Position numbers and translations under genes: made by a program | Shown: positions 1 to 7,783 of the stretch, in pieces | How the letters are laid out: each line of letters opens with the position of its first letter | How positions within the stretch are numbered: position 1 is the stretch's first letter | DNA from: AC-37 sp036389105 | GTDB lineage: Bacteria; Actinomycetota; Thermoleophilia; Solirubrobacterales; Thermoleophilaceae | Assembly: GCA_036389105.1 (NCBI GenBank) | Contig: DASVQK010000026.1 | Span: 1 to 22,435, forward strand | Direction of reading: 5' to 3' | DNA length: 22,435 bases | Notes under the pieces: model-generated | Told to the model about the DNA's origin: nothing | Seen by the model: the letters and a program-made list of their open reading frames with translations, nothing else | Database searches by the model: none

Positions 1-747
1 GGGGTCGGCGGTGCCGGCCAGGAGCGAGCGGGTCTCGGGAACGCGCTCCGGCTGGGCGCGAACGTAGATGGTGGACGGGTTCGACCGGGTGCCGAACTCG
101 GCTCGCGCGTACGGGGCGCCGACCAGCGCGGCCGCATCCAGCTCGTGCGCCAGCTCGACCGGAGCCAGGACGCCCACGACGGTCAGCCAGCGGCCGGCCA
201 CATAGACCATGGTGGCTCCGCGGCCGGCGTCGACGATGCCTAGGCGGCGGGCCGCCGTGGACCCGAGCACCACCGCCGGGAGGCGCCGACTGGCGCGCGT
301 CAGGAAGCCGCCGCTGGCCAACCGCGCTCCCACGGCGGCCGGTAGGGAGAGGTCGGCCGTGGCCACCGCGATCCCATTGGTGACGACGGCGTCGACGTGC
401 GGGTTGCGGCGCACGGTGGCGCCCTCGACGGCCGTGACGGCCGACGCCCGCCGCACCGTGCTCATGTGCGCGATCTTCGGCGCCGCCGCGCGCGGGATCT
501 TCGCGCTCTGGCCGAGGATCGACTCACCGGGGGTGACCGTCAGCAGGTTGGTTCCCAGCCGGTCGAGGGCGGCGTTCAGGCTGGCGGCGCTCGAAGCCGA
601 GATCCCCAGCACCGCGACCATCGAGGCGATGCCGATCGCGATCCCGAGGGCCGACAGCGCGGCCCGCACCGGCCGCGTGCGCAAACCGATCAGGCCCAGC
701 CGGAGCACGTCGGCGGGCAGCACCCGGCTGCGGACGTCGCCCCTCAC
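1..747 (-). CDS. MacB-type ABC transporter permease (N-terminal part; runs off the left edge)
   Basis: The frame is open from a GTG at 747 to base 1 (249 codons without a stop), so only the N-terminal part is present. The translation begins MRGDVRSRVLPADVLRLGLI, followed by a hydrophobic segment (about residues 29-50, ALSALGIAIGIASMVAVLGI). Then comes a long extracytoplasmic domain with the conserved opening 'LDRLGTNLLTVTPG', which is the MacB periplasmic core domain pattern of FtsX-like permeases. The remaining three membrane helices lie outside the window. The GTG start overlaps the ATPase stop (GTGA), giving the order adaptor-ATPase-permease with translational coupling at both junctions. 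The family exports or extrudes substrates using force from the ATPase; the substrate cannot be told from sequence. The family call is firm, the start nearly so. Confidence 0.85.
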   Translation of the reverse strand, partial: MRGDVRSRVLPADVLRLGLIGLRTRPVRAALSALGIAIGIASMVAVLGISASSAASLNAALDRLGTNLLTVTPGESILGQSAKIPRAAAPKIAHMSTVRRASAVTAVEGATVRRNPHVDAVVTNGIAVATADLSLPAAVGARLASGGFLTRASRRLPAVVLGSTAARRLGIVDAGRGATMVYVAGRWLTVVGVLAPVELAHELDAAALVGAPYARAEFGTRSNPSTIYVRAQPERVPETRSLLAGTADP

Positions 748-1433
748 CGCGCCGGGGCCTCGTCATGCACGATCAGGCCGTCGCGGATCACCACCCGGCG
801 GGGAAACGCGGCGGCCACGTCGCCGTCGTGGGTTATCACCACCAGGGTGGCGCCCTGCGCGTTCAACTCGTGCAGCAGCTCGATGACGTCGGCCGTGACG
901 GCCGAGTCCAGGTTCCCCGTCGGCTCGTCCGCGAAGACGATCGACGGCCGCGCCACCACCGCCCGGGCGATCGCCACCCGCTGGCGCTCGCCTCCGGACA
1001 ACTCGCCCGGCGCGTGCCGGCAGCGATGGGCCAGTCCCACCCGGCCGAGCGCGTCGCGCGCCAGGCGGCGGCGCTCGACCAGCGGCGTGCCGCTGTAGAG
1101 CAGGCCATTGGCCACGTTGTCGAGGGCGCTCATCCCCTCGATGAGGAAGAACCGCTGGAACACGAAGCCGATGTGCCGGCTGCGCAGCCACGCGAGCTCC
1201 GCCTCGGACGCCGAGGCGACCGGCCGGCCCGCCACGTTCACGTCCCCCGCGGAGGGCCGATCGAGCGTGCCCATGATCTGGAGCAGCGTGGTCTTGCCCG
1301 AGCCCGACGGGCCCACCACGCCCACCAGCTCGCCGGCGTCCACGGCCAGGTCGACGCCGCGGAGCGCGGCCACACCGGGGTACGTCTTGGTCACCCCGGT
1401 CAGCTCGAGGACGGGCGCGCGCGTCGGCGTCAC
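744..1433 (-). CDS. MacB/LolD-type ABC transporter ATP-binding protein
   Basis: This 229-residue nucleotide-binding subunit is the usual length for the MacB/LolD class. Visible motifs are Walker A GPSGSGKTT (residues 41-49), the Q-loop in FVFQ (90-93), ABC signature LSGGERQ (145-151), Walker B SIVFADEP (164-171) followed by the class-typical TGNLD, and the H-loop histidine at 202. It should energise the permease encoded directly downstream. The GTG start at 1433 was chosen because it overlaps the adaptor's TGA (GTGA) and places the first conserved strand (VLELTGVTKTY) at residue 8. A longer reading frame continues upstream inside the adaptor gene in another frame, but it encodes arginine-rich nonsense and was rejected. 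Confidence 0.93.
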   Translation of the reverse strand: MTPTRAPVLELTGVTKTYPGVAALRGVDLAVDAGELVGVVGPSGSGKTTLLQIMGTLDRPSAGDVNVAGRPVASASEAELAWLRSRHIGFVFQRFFLIEGMSALDNVANGLLYSGTPLVERRRLARDALGRVGLAHRCRHAPGELSGGERQRVAIARAVVARPSIVFADEPTGNLDSAVTADVIELLHELNAQGATLVVITHDGDVAAAFPRRVVIRDGLIVHDEAPAR

Positions 1434-2749
1434 TGCGCGCTCAGGATCCGAAGCCCCTCGCGAACGCCGCGGCCCGTCACCTCCACGTAGCCATTGGCGA
1501 ACACCCCGGTGCGCACGGGCAGCCGGCGCGTGCCCGCAGCCCCGACCGCGTCGATCGCGTAGCCGCCCCCGGGGGTGGCCACGAGCGCGGCGACCGGCAC
1601 GGCCAGCACGCCGCTGCGGCGTTCCTTCGTCAGCTCCACGGTGACCGGCGCCTGATCCAGCGCCTGGCCGCGCAGCCGGCTCGTCAGCCGCACGGTGACG
1701 GTCACCTTGGCCGTGCCGGAGCCCGGGTCGCCCCCGTCGCCCGACCCGGAGCCGCCCTTTGCGACGCTGCCCACCGACGCGATGCGGCCGCTGGCGGCGC
1801 TCCCGTCCGGGAGCGTCACGCGCGCGGAGGCGCCGCGGCGGGCCAGCTGCTGCTTCGTGGCGTCGAGCTTCACCAAGACGATGCGGCGCGTGGAGGTCGT
1901 GTCCATCACCTCGGTGGCCGGCGCGCTGCCGGAGCCCGAGCCCGAGCCTGACCTGCCCGACGGGCCGCCTCCCGCGCCGGAGCCCGCGCCGCCGTCGCCG
2001 CCCGCGCCATCGCCGCGGCCCCCGCCCCCGAGCACCGACCCGAGCGCGACCTTCCCCTCGCCCACCCGCCGCGCACCGGGAAGGAAGACGACGCGACCCA
2101 GCTCGACGGCGCCCGTGCGCCGCAGGCCAAGGCTGCCCTGCCAGCGCTTCACAGCCGCGGTCGTGGTCGCGCTGAAGCGCCCGTCCACGAGCCCGGGCAC
2201 GAAGCCGAGCGCGGCCATGTTGCGCTCGAGCTGACGGACGTCGTCGCCGCGCCCCACGCCCAGGCGCAGGTCGCGGTACGCGGGCTGGTCGCCGTGCAAC
2301 AGCACGACCGGGCGGCCGTCCACCGCCAGGAGCTGCTGCCCGCGCCGCACCACGGAGCCCTCCCGCGCCAGCCAGGTGACCGTACCCTGCACGCGCGCGT
2401 ATACGGCCGCCTTGCCGGAGTAACCCAGCGTGCCGTCCTCGCTCTCGGCGAGCACGAGGTCGCGGCGCTCCACGGTGACCGTGGTCGCTCCACGCAGCGC
2501 GGAGGCTGGCGGCCGCGGGCGCTCGCCGCCGCTGAGCACCGCCGCGCCGCCGGCGGCGCCGAAGGCGACCAGCGCCACGACCGCGACAGCCGCGCGGCGG
2601 CGGCGACGGGGCCGGGCGGGTTCGCGGTCGCGCCCGAAGGAGCCTGTGTTGAGGGGTGGCAGCTCGTGCTCGCGAAGCGATGGATCCATGAGGTGGGCGC
2701 CGGCGAGGCGGAAGGGTCCACGACGCCGGCGTGACCACATGAATCGCAT
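1430..2749 (-). CDS. Periplasmic adaptor (membrane fusion) protein with peptidoglycan-binding domain
   Basis: This is the extracytoplasmic adaptor of the ABC exporter. A basic N-terminus precedes one membrane anchor (about residues 53-73). Next is a lipoyl/HlyD-like segment (QGTVTWLAREGSVVRRGQQLLAVDGRPVVLLHG), then a peptidoglycan-binding type 1 domain (about 158-210, VRQLERNMAALGFVPGLVDGRF...AVKRWQ). A Gly/Ser-rich stretch (about 237-276) follows, then the beta-barrel and membrane-proximal part, ending ...VEVTGRGVREGLRILSAQ. This architecture is common next to MacB-type transporters in actinobacteria. The start is uncertain. ATG at 2749 is the longest; ATG at 2689 (MDPSLREHELPP) is at least as likely because the first 20 residues look non-conserved and neither start has a clear ribosome site. 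It is divergent from the response regulator gene, with a dyad in between. Confidence 0.87.
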   Translation of the reverse strand: MRFMWSRRRRGPFRLAGAHLMDPSLREHELPPLNTGSFGRDREPARPRRRRRAAVAVVALVAFGAAGGAAVLSGGERPRPPASALRGATTVTVERRDLVLAESEDGTLGYSGKAAVYARVQGTVTWLAREGSVVRRGQQLLAVDGRPVVLLHGDQPAYRDLRLGVGRGDDVRQLERNMAALGFVPGLVDGRFSATTTAAVKRWQGSLGLRRTGAVELGRVVFLPGARRVGEGKVALGSVLGGGGRGDGAGGDGGAGSGAGGGPSGRSGSGSGSGSAPATEVMDTTSTRRIVLVKLDATKQQLARRGASARVTLPDGSAASGRIASVGSVAKGGSGSGDGGDPGSGTAKVTVTVRLTSRLRGQALDQAPVTVELTKERRSGVLAVPVAALVATPGGGYAIDAVGAAGTRRLPVRTGVFANGYVEVTGRGVREGLRILSAQ

Positions 2750-2781
2750 GCGGAGGTGAGAGGGCGCCGAGAGATCGCCGA

Positions 2782-2818
2782 GGATTGGGTAAGAGCGCGA
2801 GGGCGCTTCACCCGATCC
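2782..2818. promoter_or_regulatory. Imperfect inverted repeat in the adaptor/response-regulator divergent region
   Basis: The left arm begins GGATTGGGTAAGAGCGC and the right arm ends GCGCTTCACCCGATCC. They pair over about 15 positions with two mismatches and one bulge, around a GAGG centre. Each arm contains one copy of ACCYRATYC (minus strand 2790-2782, plus strand 2810-2818). The same motif recurs as a tandem repeat at 5024-5043. Its place between divergent ABC and two-component genes suggests a binding site for the response regulator. This is an inference from position and symmetry. Confidence 0.5.
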
Positions 2819-2846
2819 TTACTTTGGCGGGCGAGACTGGGGCGCG

Positions 2847-3524
2847 ATGCGCATCCTCGTCGCGGACGACGAGCCGGCCGTGCGCGAGGCGCTCGAGCGG
2901 GCGCTGGCGCTGGAGGGCCACGACGTCGGGCAGGCCGTGAACGGCGTGGAGGCGCTCGTCGCGATGAACGAGGAGGAGCCGGACGCGCTCGTGCTCGACG
3001 TGCTGATGCCCCGGCTCGACGGCCTGGAGGTGTGCCGCCGGCTCCGCGCCAGAGGCGACCGCACCCCGATCCTGATGCTGACCGCCCGCGACGCGGTGGC
3101 GGACCGCGTGGCGGGGCTGGACGCCGGAGCCGACGATTACCTCGTGAAGCCGTTCGCCCTCGAGGAGCTGCTGGCGCGGCTGCGCGCGCTCCTGCGCCGC
3201 GTCGAGGACCCCACCGACGAGCGGCGGCCGCTGTCGTTCGGCGACCTCGAGCTCGACCCGGTCGCGTACGAGGCGCGCCGCGGCCGCCGTCCGCTTCACC
3301 TCACGCGCACGGAGTGGCTGCTGCTCGAGCTGTTCCTCCAGAACCCGCGCCAGGTGCTCACGCGGCCGGTCATCTTCGACCGCGTCTGGGGCTACGACTT
3401 CGGTCCGCGGTCTAAGGCGCTCGAGGTGTACATCGGCTACCTGCGACGCAAGACCGAGGCGGGCGGAGAGCCTCGGATACTCCACACCGTGCGCAGCGTC
3501 GGCTACATCCTGCGCGAGTCGTGA
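2847..3524 (+). CDS. OmpR-family response regulator
   Basis: This DNA-binding response regulator has 225 residues, the normal OmpR/PhoB length. The receiver domain (about 1-118) carries the acidic pair D7/D8, the phosphoacceptor D51 (VLDVLMP), T79 and K101 (LVKPF). The winged-helix effector domain (about 130-225) has the family pattern LTRTEWLLLELFLQNPRQVLTR...VWGYDFGPRSKALEVYIGYLRRK...TVRSVGYIL. It sits directly upstream of, and overlaps by GTGA with, its histidine kinase, so the two are a cognate pair. A GGGG-type ribosome site lies about 6 nt before the ATG. It resembles MprA-like envelope-stress regulators, but the orthology is not established. Likely targets are the divergent exporter and the lipoprotein gene after the kinase. 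Confidence 0.95.
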   Translation: MRILVADDEPAVREALERALALEGHDVGQAVNGVEALVAMNEEEPDALVLDVLMPRLDGLEVCRRLRARGDRTPILMLTARDAVADRVAGLDAGADDYLVKPFALEELLARLRALLRRVEDPTDERRPLSFGDLELDPVAYEARRGRRPLHLTRTEWLLLELFLQNPRQVLTRPVIFDRVWGYDFGPRSKALEVYIGYLRRKTEAGGEPRILHTVRSVGYILRES

Positions 3525-5029
3525 CCTTCCGCAGGCGCCTGACGCTGGTCTCGGCGGCCGCGGTCGCGGTGGCCATCGCGCTCGCCTCGGTGATCGTCTA
3601 TGTGGCGGTGCGCGAGCAGCTGCGCTCGCGGGTCGACGCCGAGCTGCGAAGCCAGTCCGGCGCCGTCTTCGCGATGCCGCCGCCGAACGTGGGCAGCCGC
3701 AAGGACGACCGTACCTTCCACCGCAGGGCGCCGAGCCCGGGCCAGACCAAGCCGACCGAGACCGGCCCGTTCGGCATCGTCGACCCCGCCGTCGGACCCG
3801 CGCCCGGCAAGAGGAAGGGCGTAGTGCGCGTGGTCCTGCCGCGCGACCCCCTCGGCGCCCCCGTGGTCTACGCGCAGTTCGTGGCCGCCAGCGGGAAGGT
3901 GACGCGGCCGCCGGGCGACCGCGTGGCCCTGGGCTCCGGCGCGGCGGCCCGAGCGGTGGCGGCCGGAAGGCGCCGGCCGTTCTTCTCCGACGCTCACGTC
4001 CGCGGCGTCCACGTGCGCGTGTACACGAGCCGGGCCGCCCCCGGGCAGGCGATCCAGGCGGCTCGGCCGCTCGACGACGTGGACAAGAGCCTGCGGCGGC
4101 TGGCCATCGTGTTGATCGCCGTGAGCGTCGGCGGGGTCGCGCTCGCGGCGGGACTCGGGCTGCTGGTCTCGCGTGCGGCGCTGCGGCCGGTCGGCCGGCT
4201 GAGCGAGGTCGCGGAGGGAATCGCGGTCACGCGCGACCTGAGCAGACGGATCGACGCGTCGGGTCAGGACGAGCTGAGCCGCCTGGCGGCGACGTTCAAC
4301 GCCATGCTCGCCGCCCTCGAGCACTCGGTCGCGTCCCAGCGCCAGCTGGTGGCGGACGCGTCGCACGAGCTGCGCACGCCGCTGACCAGCCTGCGGACCA
4401 ACGTCGAGGTGCTCGCCTCGCCGCATGCGCTGCGCGAGGCCGACCGCAGTGCCCTCCTGCGCGACGTGATCGCGCAGCTGGAGGAGCTGAGCGCCCTCGT
4501 CGGCGGCCTGATCGACCTGGCTCGTGAGTCGGAGGCGAAGGCCGACGGCGAACGGGAGCCGCTGCGGCTCGACCTGCTGGTGGAGGAGGCGGTGGCGCGG
4601 GCCGAGCTCCACTTCCCGCACGTGCGCTTCGACCTGACCGCGGACCCTTGCTGGGTCGAGGGCGTGCCGGCCAGCCTCGAGCGCGCGGTGGCCAACCTCC
4701 TGGACAACGCGGCGAAGTGGAGCTCGCCGGGCGGCCGCGTGGAGGTGGACACAGCCGGCGGGGAGGTGCGCGTGCGCGACCACGGCCCCGGGATCTCGCC
4801 CGACGACCTCCCCCACGTCTTCGACCGCTTCTACCGCGCGCCGGACGCCCGCGGCCTGCCGGGCTCGGGCCTGGGACTGGCGATCGTGCGCGAGGTGGCG
4901 CGCGCCCACGGCGGCTCGGTGGTGGCCGAGCGGCCGGCGGGAGGCGGGGCGCTGCTTCGGCTGCGCGTGCCCGAGGCGAGCGGCGTCTCGCTAGCCGAGG
5001 TGGACGGGCGCCCCGTCTCGCTTACCTGA
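3521..5029 (+). CDS. Sensor histidine kinase (HAMP-HisKA-HATPase)
   Basis: This is a membrane-bound sensor kinase of 502 residues. It has TM1 at about 9-30 and an extracytoplasmic sensor region at about 31-190 that is rich in basic residues and proline with no recognised fold. TM2 is at about 194-216, followed by HAMP (about 217-270). The HisKA H-box is ADASHELRTPL with phosphoacceptor H282. The HATPase domain has its N-box at 388-400 (LERAVANLLDNAAKW), G1 DHGPGIS (420-426), F-box VFDRFYRA (433-440) and G2 GSGLGLA (448-454). All catalytic boxes are intact. The GTG start overlaps the response regulator stop as GTGA. The general type is BaeS/MprB-like; the signal sensed is unknown, though the exporter and lipoprotein neighbours point to envelope or antimicrobial stress. 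Confidence 0.94.
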   Translation: MTFRRRLTLVSAAAVAVAIALASVIVYVAVREQLRSRVDAELRSQSGAVFAMPPPNVGSRKDDRTFHRRAPSPGQTKPTETGPFGIVDPAVGPAPGKRKGVVRVVLPRDPLGAPVVYAQFVAASGKVTRPPGDRVALGSGAAARAVAAGRRRPFFSDAHVRGVHVRVYTSRAAPGQAIQAARPLDDVDKSLRRLAIVLIAVSVGGVALAAGLGLLVSRAALRPVGRLSEVAEGIAVTRDLSRRIDASGQDELSRLAATFNAMLAALEHSVASQRQLVADASHELRTPLTSLRTNVEVLASPHALREADRSALLRDVIAQLEELSALVGGLIDLARESEAKADGEREPLRLDLLVEEAVARAELHFPHVRFDLTADPCWVEGVPASLERAVANLLDNAAKWSSPGGRVEVDTAGGEVRVRDHGPGISPDDLPHVFDRFYRAPDARGLPGSGLGLAIVREVARAHGGSVVAERPAGGGALLRLRVPEASGVSLAEVDGRPVSLT

Positions 5030-5043
5030 TTCGCACCCGATCC
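5024..5043 (+). promoter_or_regulatory. Tandem direct repeat with 11-bp period upstream of the lipoprotein gene
   Basis: ACCTGATTC (5024-5032) and ACCCGATCC (5035-5043) are direct repeats starting 11 bp apart, about one helical turn, as is usual for OmpR-family binding sites. The second copy sits in an 11-mer, CACCCGATCCT, that is identical to 2809-2819 in the divergent promoter region. The site overlaps the kinase stop codon and precedes the lipoprotein start by about 60 bp. Its role as operator is inferred. Confidence 0.45.
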
Positions 5044-5104
5044 TGGACCGGCTCTCACCTCCGTCTGGCTCCATGGAACCGTTCCCCAGGTTCCGGAGGT
5101 TGGT

Positions 5105-5689
5105 GTGCAGTCAGCTCGATCGTTCCGTGCGGCCACGCGTACCGGCTGCACCTTGGCGCTGGCGGTGGCCGTGCTCGCGCTCGTCGCCTGCGGCGGTTCC
5201 GACCCCGGCCCGGGCGCCCAGGCGGCGGCCAAGAGGGATCCTCAGCAGGCGGCGATCGACTTCGCGCGCTGCATGCGCGAGCACGGCGTCCAGATGGCCG
5301 ACCCGGCGACGGGTGCGAGCGGCCGCGGCACGGACTTCGAGTTCCGCGCGCCCGCGGGCGGCGGCGGCACGGCGGGGCCCGGATCGGAGCCCGCCTTCGC
5401 CAAGGCGGAGCGCGCCTGCGGGCACCTGCTGAAGGACGCGATCCGCGCCCCGAGCAAGGCGGACCAGGAGCGGATGCTGTCCGCGGCGCTCCGCTGGGCT
5501 CGCTGCATGCGCTCGCACGGCGTGGACGTGCCCGATCCCCAGCAGGCGGGGAGCGGCACGATCAAGCTCGGCGGGCCGGAGGGGCCCGACCCGGCGGGGC
5601 CGACGTTCCAGCGCGCGGATGCGACGTGCAGGAAGCTGCTGCCGGGCGCGGGCGCCGGACGCGGCCCGGCGAAGGTGCCGGCGGGGTGA
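5105..5689 (+). CDS. Small lipoprotein with duplicated two-cysteine (RCMRxHGV) repeat
   Basis: This 194-residue secreted lipoprotein has a signal peptide with hydrophobic core at about residues 15-28 and lipobox LVAC (C29). The mature part contains two copies of one unit. Unit 1 has ARCMREHGVQMADP (54-67) and a second cysteine in AERACGHLL (101-109). Unit 2 has ARCMRSHGVDVPDP (132-145) and ADATCRKLL (171-179). Each unit thus has one cysteine before the HGV segment (C56, C134) and one near its end (C105, C175), suggesting one disulfide per unit. The GTG start has a good ribosome site, GGAGG at 5095-5099. From memory, proteins with this motif are frequent near adaptor/MacB transporters in actinobacteria, but their function is unknown. 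Gene order places it in the regulon of the preceding two-component system. Confidence 0.85.
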   Translation: MQSARSFRAATRTGCTLALAVAVLALVACGGSDPGPGAQAAAKRDPQQAAIDFARCMREHGVQMADPATGASGRGTDFEFRAPAGGGGTAGPGSEPAFAKAERACGHLLKDAIRAPSKADQERMLSAALRWARCMRSHGVDVPDPQQAGSGTIKLGGPEGPDPAGPTFQRADATCRKLLPGAGAGRGPAKVPAG

Positions 5690-5709
5690 CGCACGCGCGG
5701 CGGGGCGGA

Positions 5710-5782
<73 letters not shown>

Positions 5783-5843
5783 GCGCGCTTGAGGGTAACG
5801 CGAGCGTCCGTCAACGCCCACCCGCAGCTCACGATGGAGCGGC

Positions 5844-7748
5844 CTACTCCTCGGCCAGCACGATCACGCGGTCGCGCTCGCCGAAGGACACGCGGCGCGA
5901 CTTCGGCGGGTTGATGTCGAAGCCCTGGTCGGCCGCCGCCTCCCCGGCGGCGTTCCGCAGCCGGAAGCCCACGGCCACCTCGCCGCGGCGCCGGGCGGCC
6001 TCCACCACGGTGGCGAACGTCGTCTCGCGGCCGGCGCGCACGTACTCGGCGGCGGGGCGCAGGTAGATCTCCGAGCCGTCGGCGGCGAACAGCTCGGCGA
6101 AGACGGCCGCCAGGCTCTCGTTCTCCGACAGCTGCGTGAGCAACAGGCTCAGCACCCGGTCGCTCACGATCACGTCGTCCACCTCGGTGACCTGGGCCAG
6201 CTCGCGATTGCGGTCGTCCAGCATCTCGCTGGTGATGGTCAGCCGCGCGCCCGTAGCCCCCACGATGTCGCGGAGGTGCAGCAGCGTGACCAGGGTGCGC
6301 GCGTCTGCGCGCTGATAGTCGAGCTGCTCCGAGTAGCACATGACCACCACGTGCTGGTAACCCGGCACGTCCAGCGAGTCGAGCGTGCGCCGGTCGGTCG
6401 TGCTGGCCACCTCCAGCGCGAGGCGCGAGTTGCGCAGCTCGCCGCACTCGCGCTCGACCGCCTGCTGGGCGGGCGGCCAGTCGGCCACCACCCGGATCTC
6501 CGAGCCGGGCGCCAGGTACTTGTCGAACTCCTCGATCACGGCGGGGGTGCGGGTGTTCCAGCCGAGCACCAGCACGCGGGCCGGCTCCGGGGCGCTCGCC
6601 CGGGCCGAGACGATCGCGTCCTCGTCGATCGACCCCGCGAACGGATCGGCAGCGGCCAGGCGCGCGTCGTCCTCCGCGATCGCCACGACTTCGCACTGTG
6701 CGTCGAGCCGCGTGTCGGCCGGCGGGTTGAGCTCGACCGACCCATTCCGGCGTAGCCCGATCACGGCGCAGTCCTCGTAGGCCAGAAGCGCCTCGCCGAA
6801 CGGCCGCCCGATCAGCGCCGGGTCGTGGCCGAAGTAGACCTCGTCGCCCTGGAAGTCGAGCAGCTCGTTGTAGACGACGGACGCCCCGGACTGGCGCGAG
6901 GACTGCACGAGCAGCCGGCTGATGGTCTCGCGCTTGTCGATGAGGACTGCCTCGTCGCCGCCCACCAGGCGCGCGGCCTCCATGTTCGAGGGGTCGTGGA
7001 TCTCGGCCACGATCCGGTAGGGCCGCTCGCGGTGCTCGGGCCCGCGCGTAAGCGCCAGGAGCGTCTTGATCACCTGCGCGTCGGGGTCGGGATCGCCCTC
7101 GGGCGAGAGGACGATGACCGAACGGGCGGAGTGCGGGCTGGCCACGTGCAGGTCGGCCAGGTCCACCGGGCTGCCGGTGCGGCACACCACCCTGGTCGTG
7201 TGCGGCCCGGCGAGCTTCGCACGGATCGCGTCCTCCATCTCTACGCGGTCGCGCTCGGCCAGGATCACCACCGACGGGTCCTTCTCGCTCGCGTTGGCGA
7301 TCTCCAGCTCGGCGAGGATCGTGAAGATCGTCTCCGACCAGCCCAGGATCAGCGTGTGCTCGTGCTCCAGCACCACCGAGCGCCCCTTCCGCAGGTCGTC
7401 GAGCTTGCGGTCGAGGCCGGTCGCCAGGATGCCGATCAGCGCGCTGACGATCAGCAGGCCGCACAGGGTCAGGAGGAGCATGGCGAGCAGGAACTGCCAC
7501 TCGCCCTCGTCGCCCGCGACCGTGCCGGGGTCGATCGCGTGCAGCAGGCTGTCGAACAGCTGGCGGACCGTCCCCGGCCGCTTCCCGCTCTCGGTGGGCG
7601 CGAGGTTGAAGACCAGCACGACCGTGGTGAAGACCACGATCAGCGCCGCGGTGGCGGCCATCAACCACAGCACGAGCGCGGAGGTGCCGCGCGCCATCGT
7701 GTTGTCGAAGGCGTAGCGGACGCGCTGTCTGAGCGTTGGCTTGGGCAT
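5844..7748 (-). CDS. CASTOR/POLLUX-like ion channel with RCK (TrkA-N-like) domains
   Basis: This 634-residue protein starts MPKPTLRQRVRYAFDNTMARG and has one membrane helix at about 22-48. A pore-loop-like segment follows (about 60-80, QLFDSLLHAIDPGT), then a second helix at about 84-112. A large cytoplasmic part carries two Rossmann-like nucleotide/ligand-binding units (about 130-290, HTLILGWSETIFTILAELEIAN; about 390-540, RVLVLGWNTRTPAVIEEFDKYL). The repeated 'LGW' turn and the C-terminal block match the bacterial relatives of plant CASTOR/POLLUX (DMI1) channels. Plant members conduct K+ and/or Ca2+; the ion and gating ligand here are unknown. The ATG at 7748 is well placed for the first amphipathic segment. 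It is probably monocistronic. Confidence 0.88.
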   Translation of the reverse strand: MPKPTLRQRVRYAFDNTMARGTSALVLWLMAATAALIVVFTTVVLVFNLAPTESGKRPGTVRQLFDSLLHAIDPGTVAGDEGEWQFLLAMLLLTLCGLLIVSALIGILATGLDRKLDDLRKGRSVVLEHEHTLILGWSETIFTILAELEIANASEKDPSVVILAERDRVEMEDAIRAKLAGPHTTRVVCRTGSPVDLADLHVASPHSARSVIVLSPEGDPDPDAQVIKTLLALTRGPEHRERPYRIVAEIHDPSNMEAARLVGGDEAVLIDKRETISRLLVQSSRQSGASVVYNELLDFQGDEVYFGHDPALIGRPFGEALLAYEDCAVIGLRRNGSVELNPPADTRLDAQCEVVAIAEDDARLAAADPFAGSIDEDAIVSARASAPEPARVLVLGWNTRTPAVIEEFDKYLAPGSEIRVVADWPPAQQAVERECGELRNSRLALEVASTTDRRTLDSLDVPGYQHVVVMCYSEQLDYQRADARTLVTLLHLRDIVGATGARLTITSEMLDDRNRELAQVTEVDDVIVSDRVLSLLLTQLSENESLAAVFAELFAADGSEIYLRPAAEYVRAGRETTFATVVEAARRRGEVAVGFRLRNAAGEAAADQGFDINPPKSRRVSFGERDRVIVLAEE

Positions 7749-7783
7749 CGATCGGCACGCGCCGGCGGCGGGCGCGCGAAAAT

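Noticed and set aside
744..2738. A 664-codon open frame fusing arginine-rich sequence to the ATPase
   Set aside because: Only the last 229 residues are protein-like; the upstream part re-reads the adaptor gene in another frame.
3503..4909. Long minus-strand open frame opposite the histidine kinase
   Set aside because: It mirrors kinase codons in very GC-rich DNA, and its translation is a low-complexity H/R/A/Q mix with no family match.
5075..5094. Hairpin GGAACC/GGTTCC just before the lipoprotein ribosome site
   Set aside because: Six base pairs with an 8-nt loop are too weak to claim as a riboregulator or attenuator.
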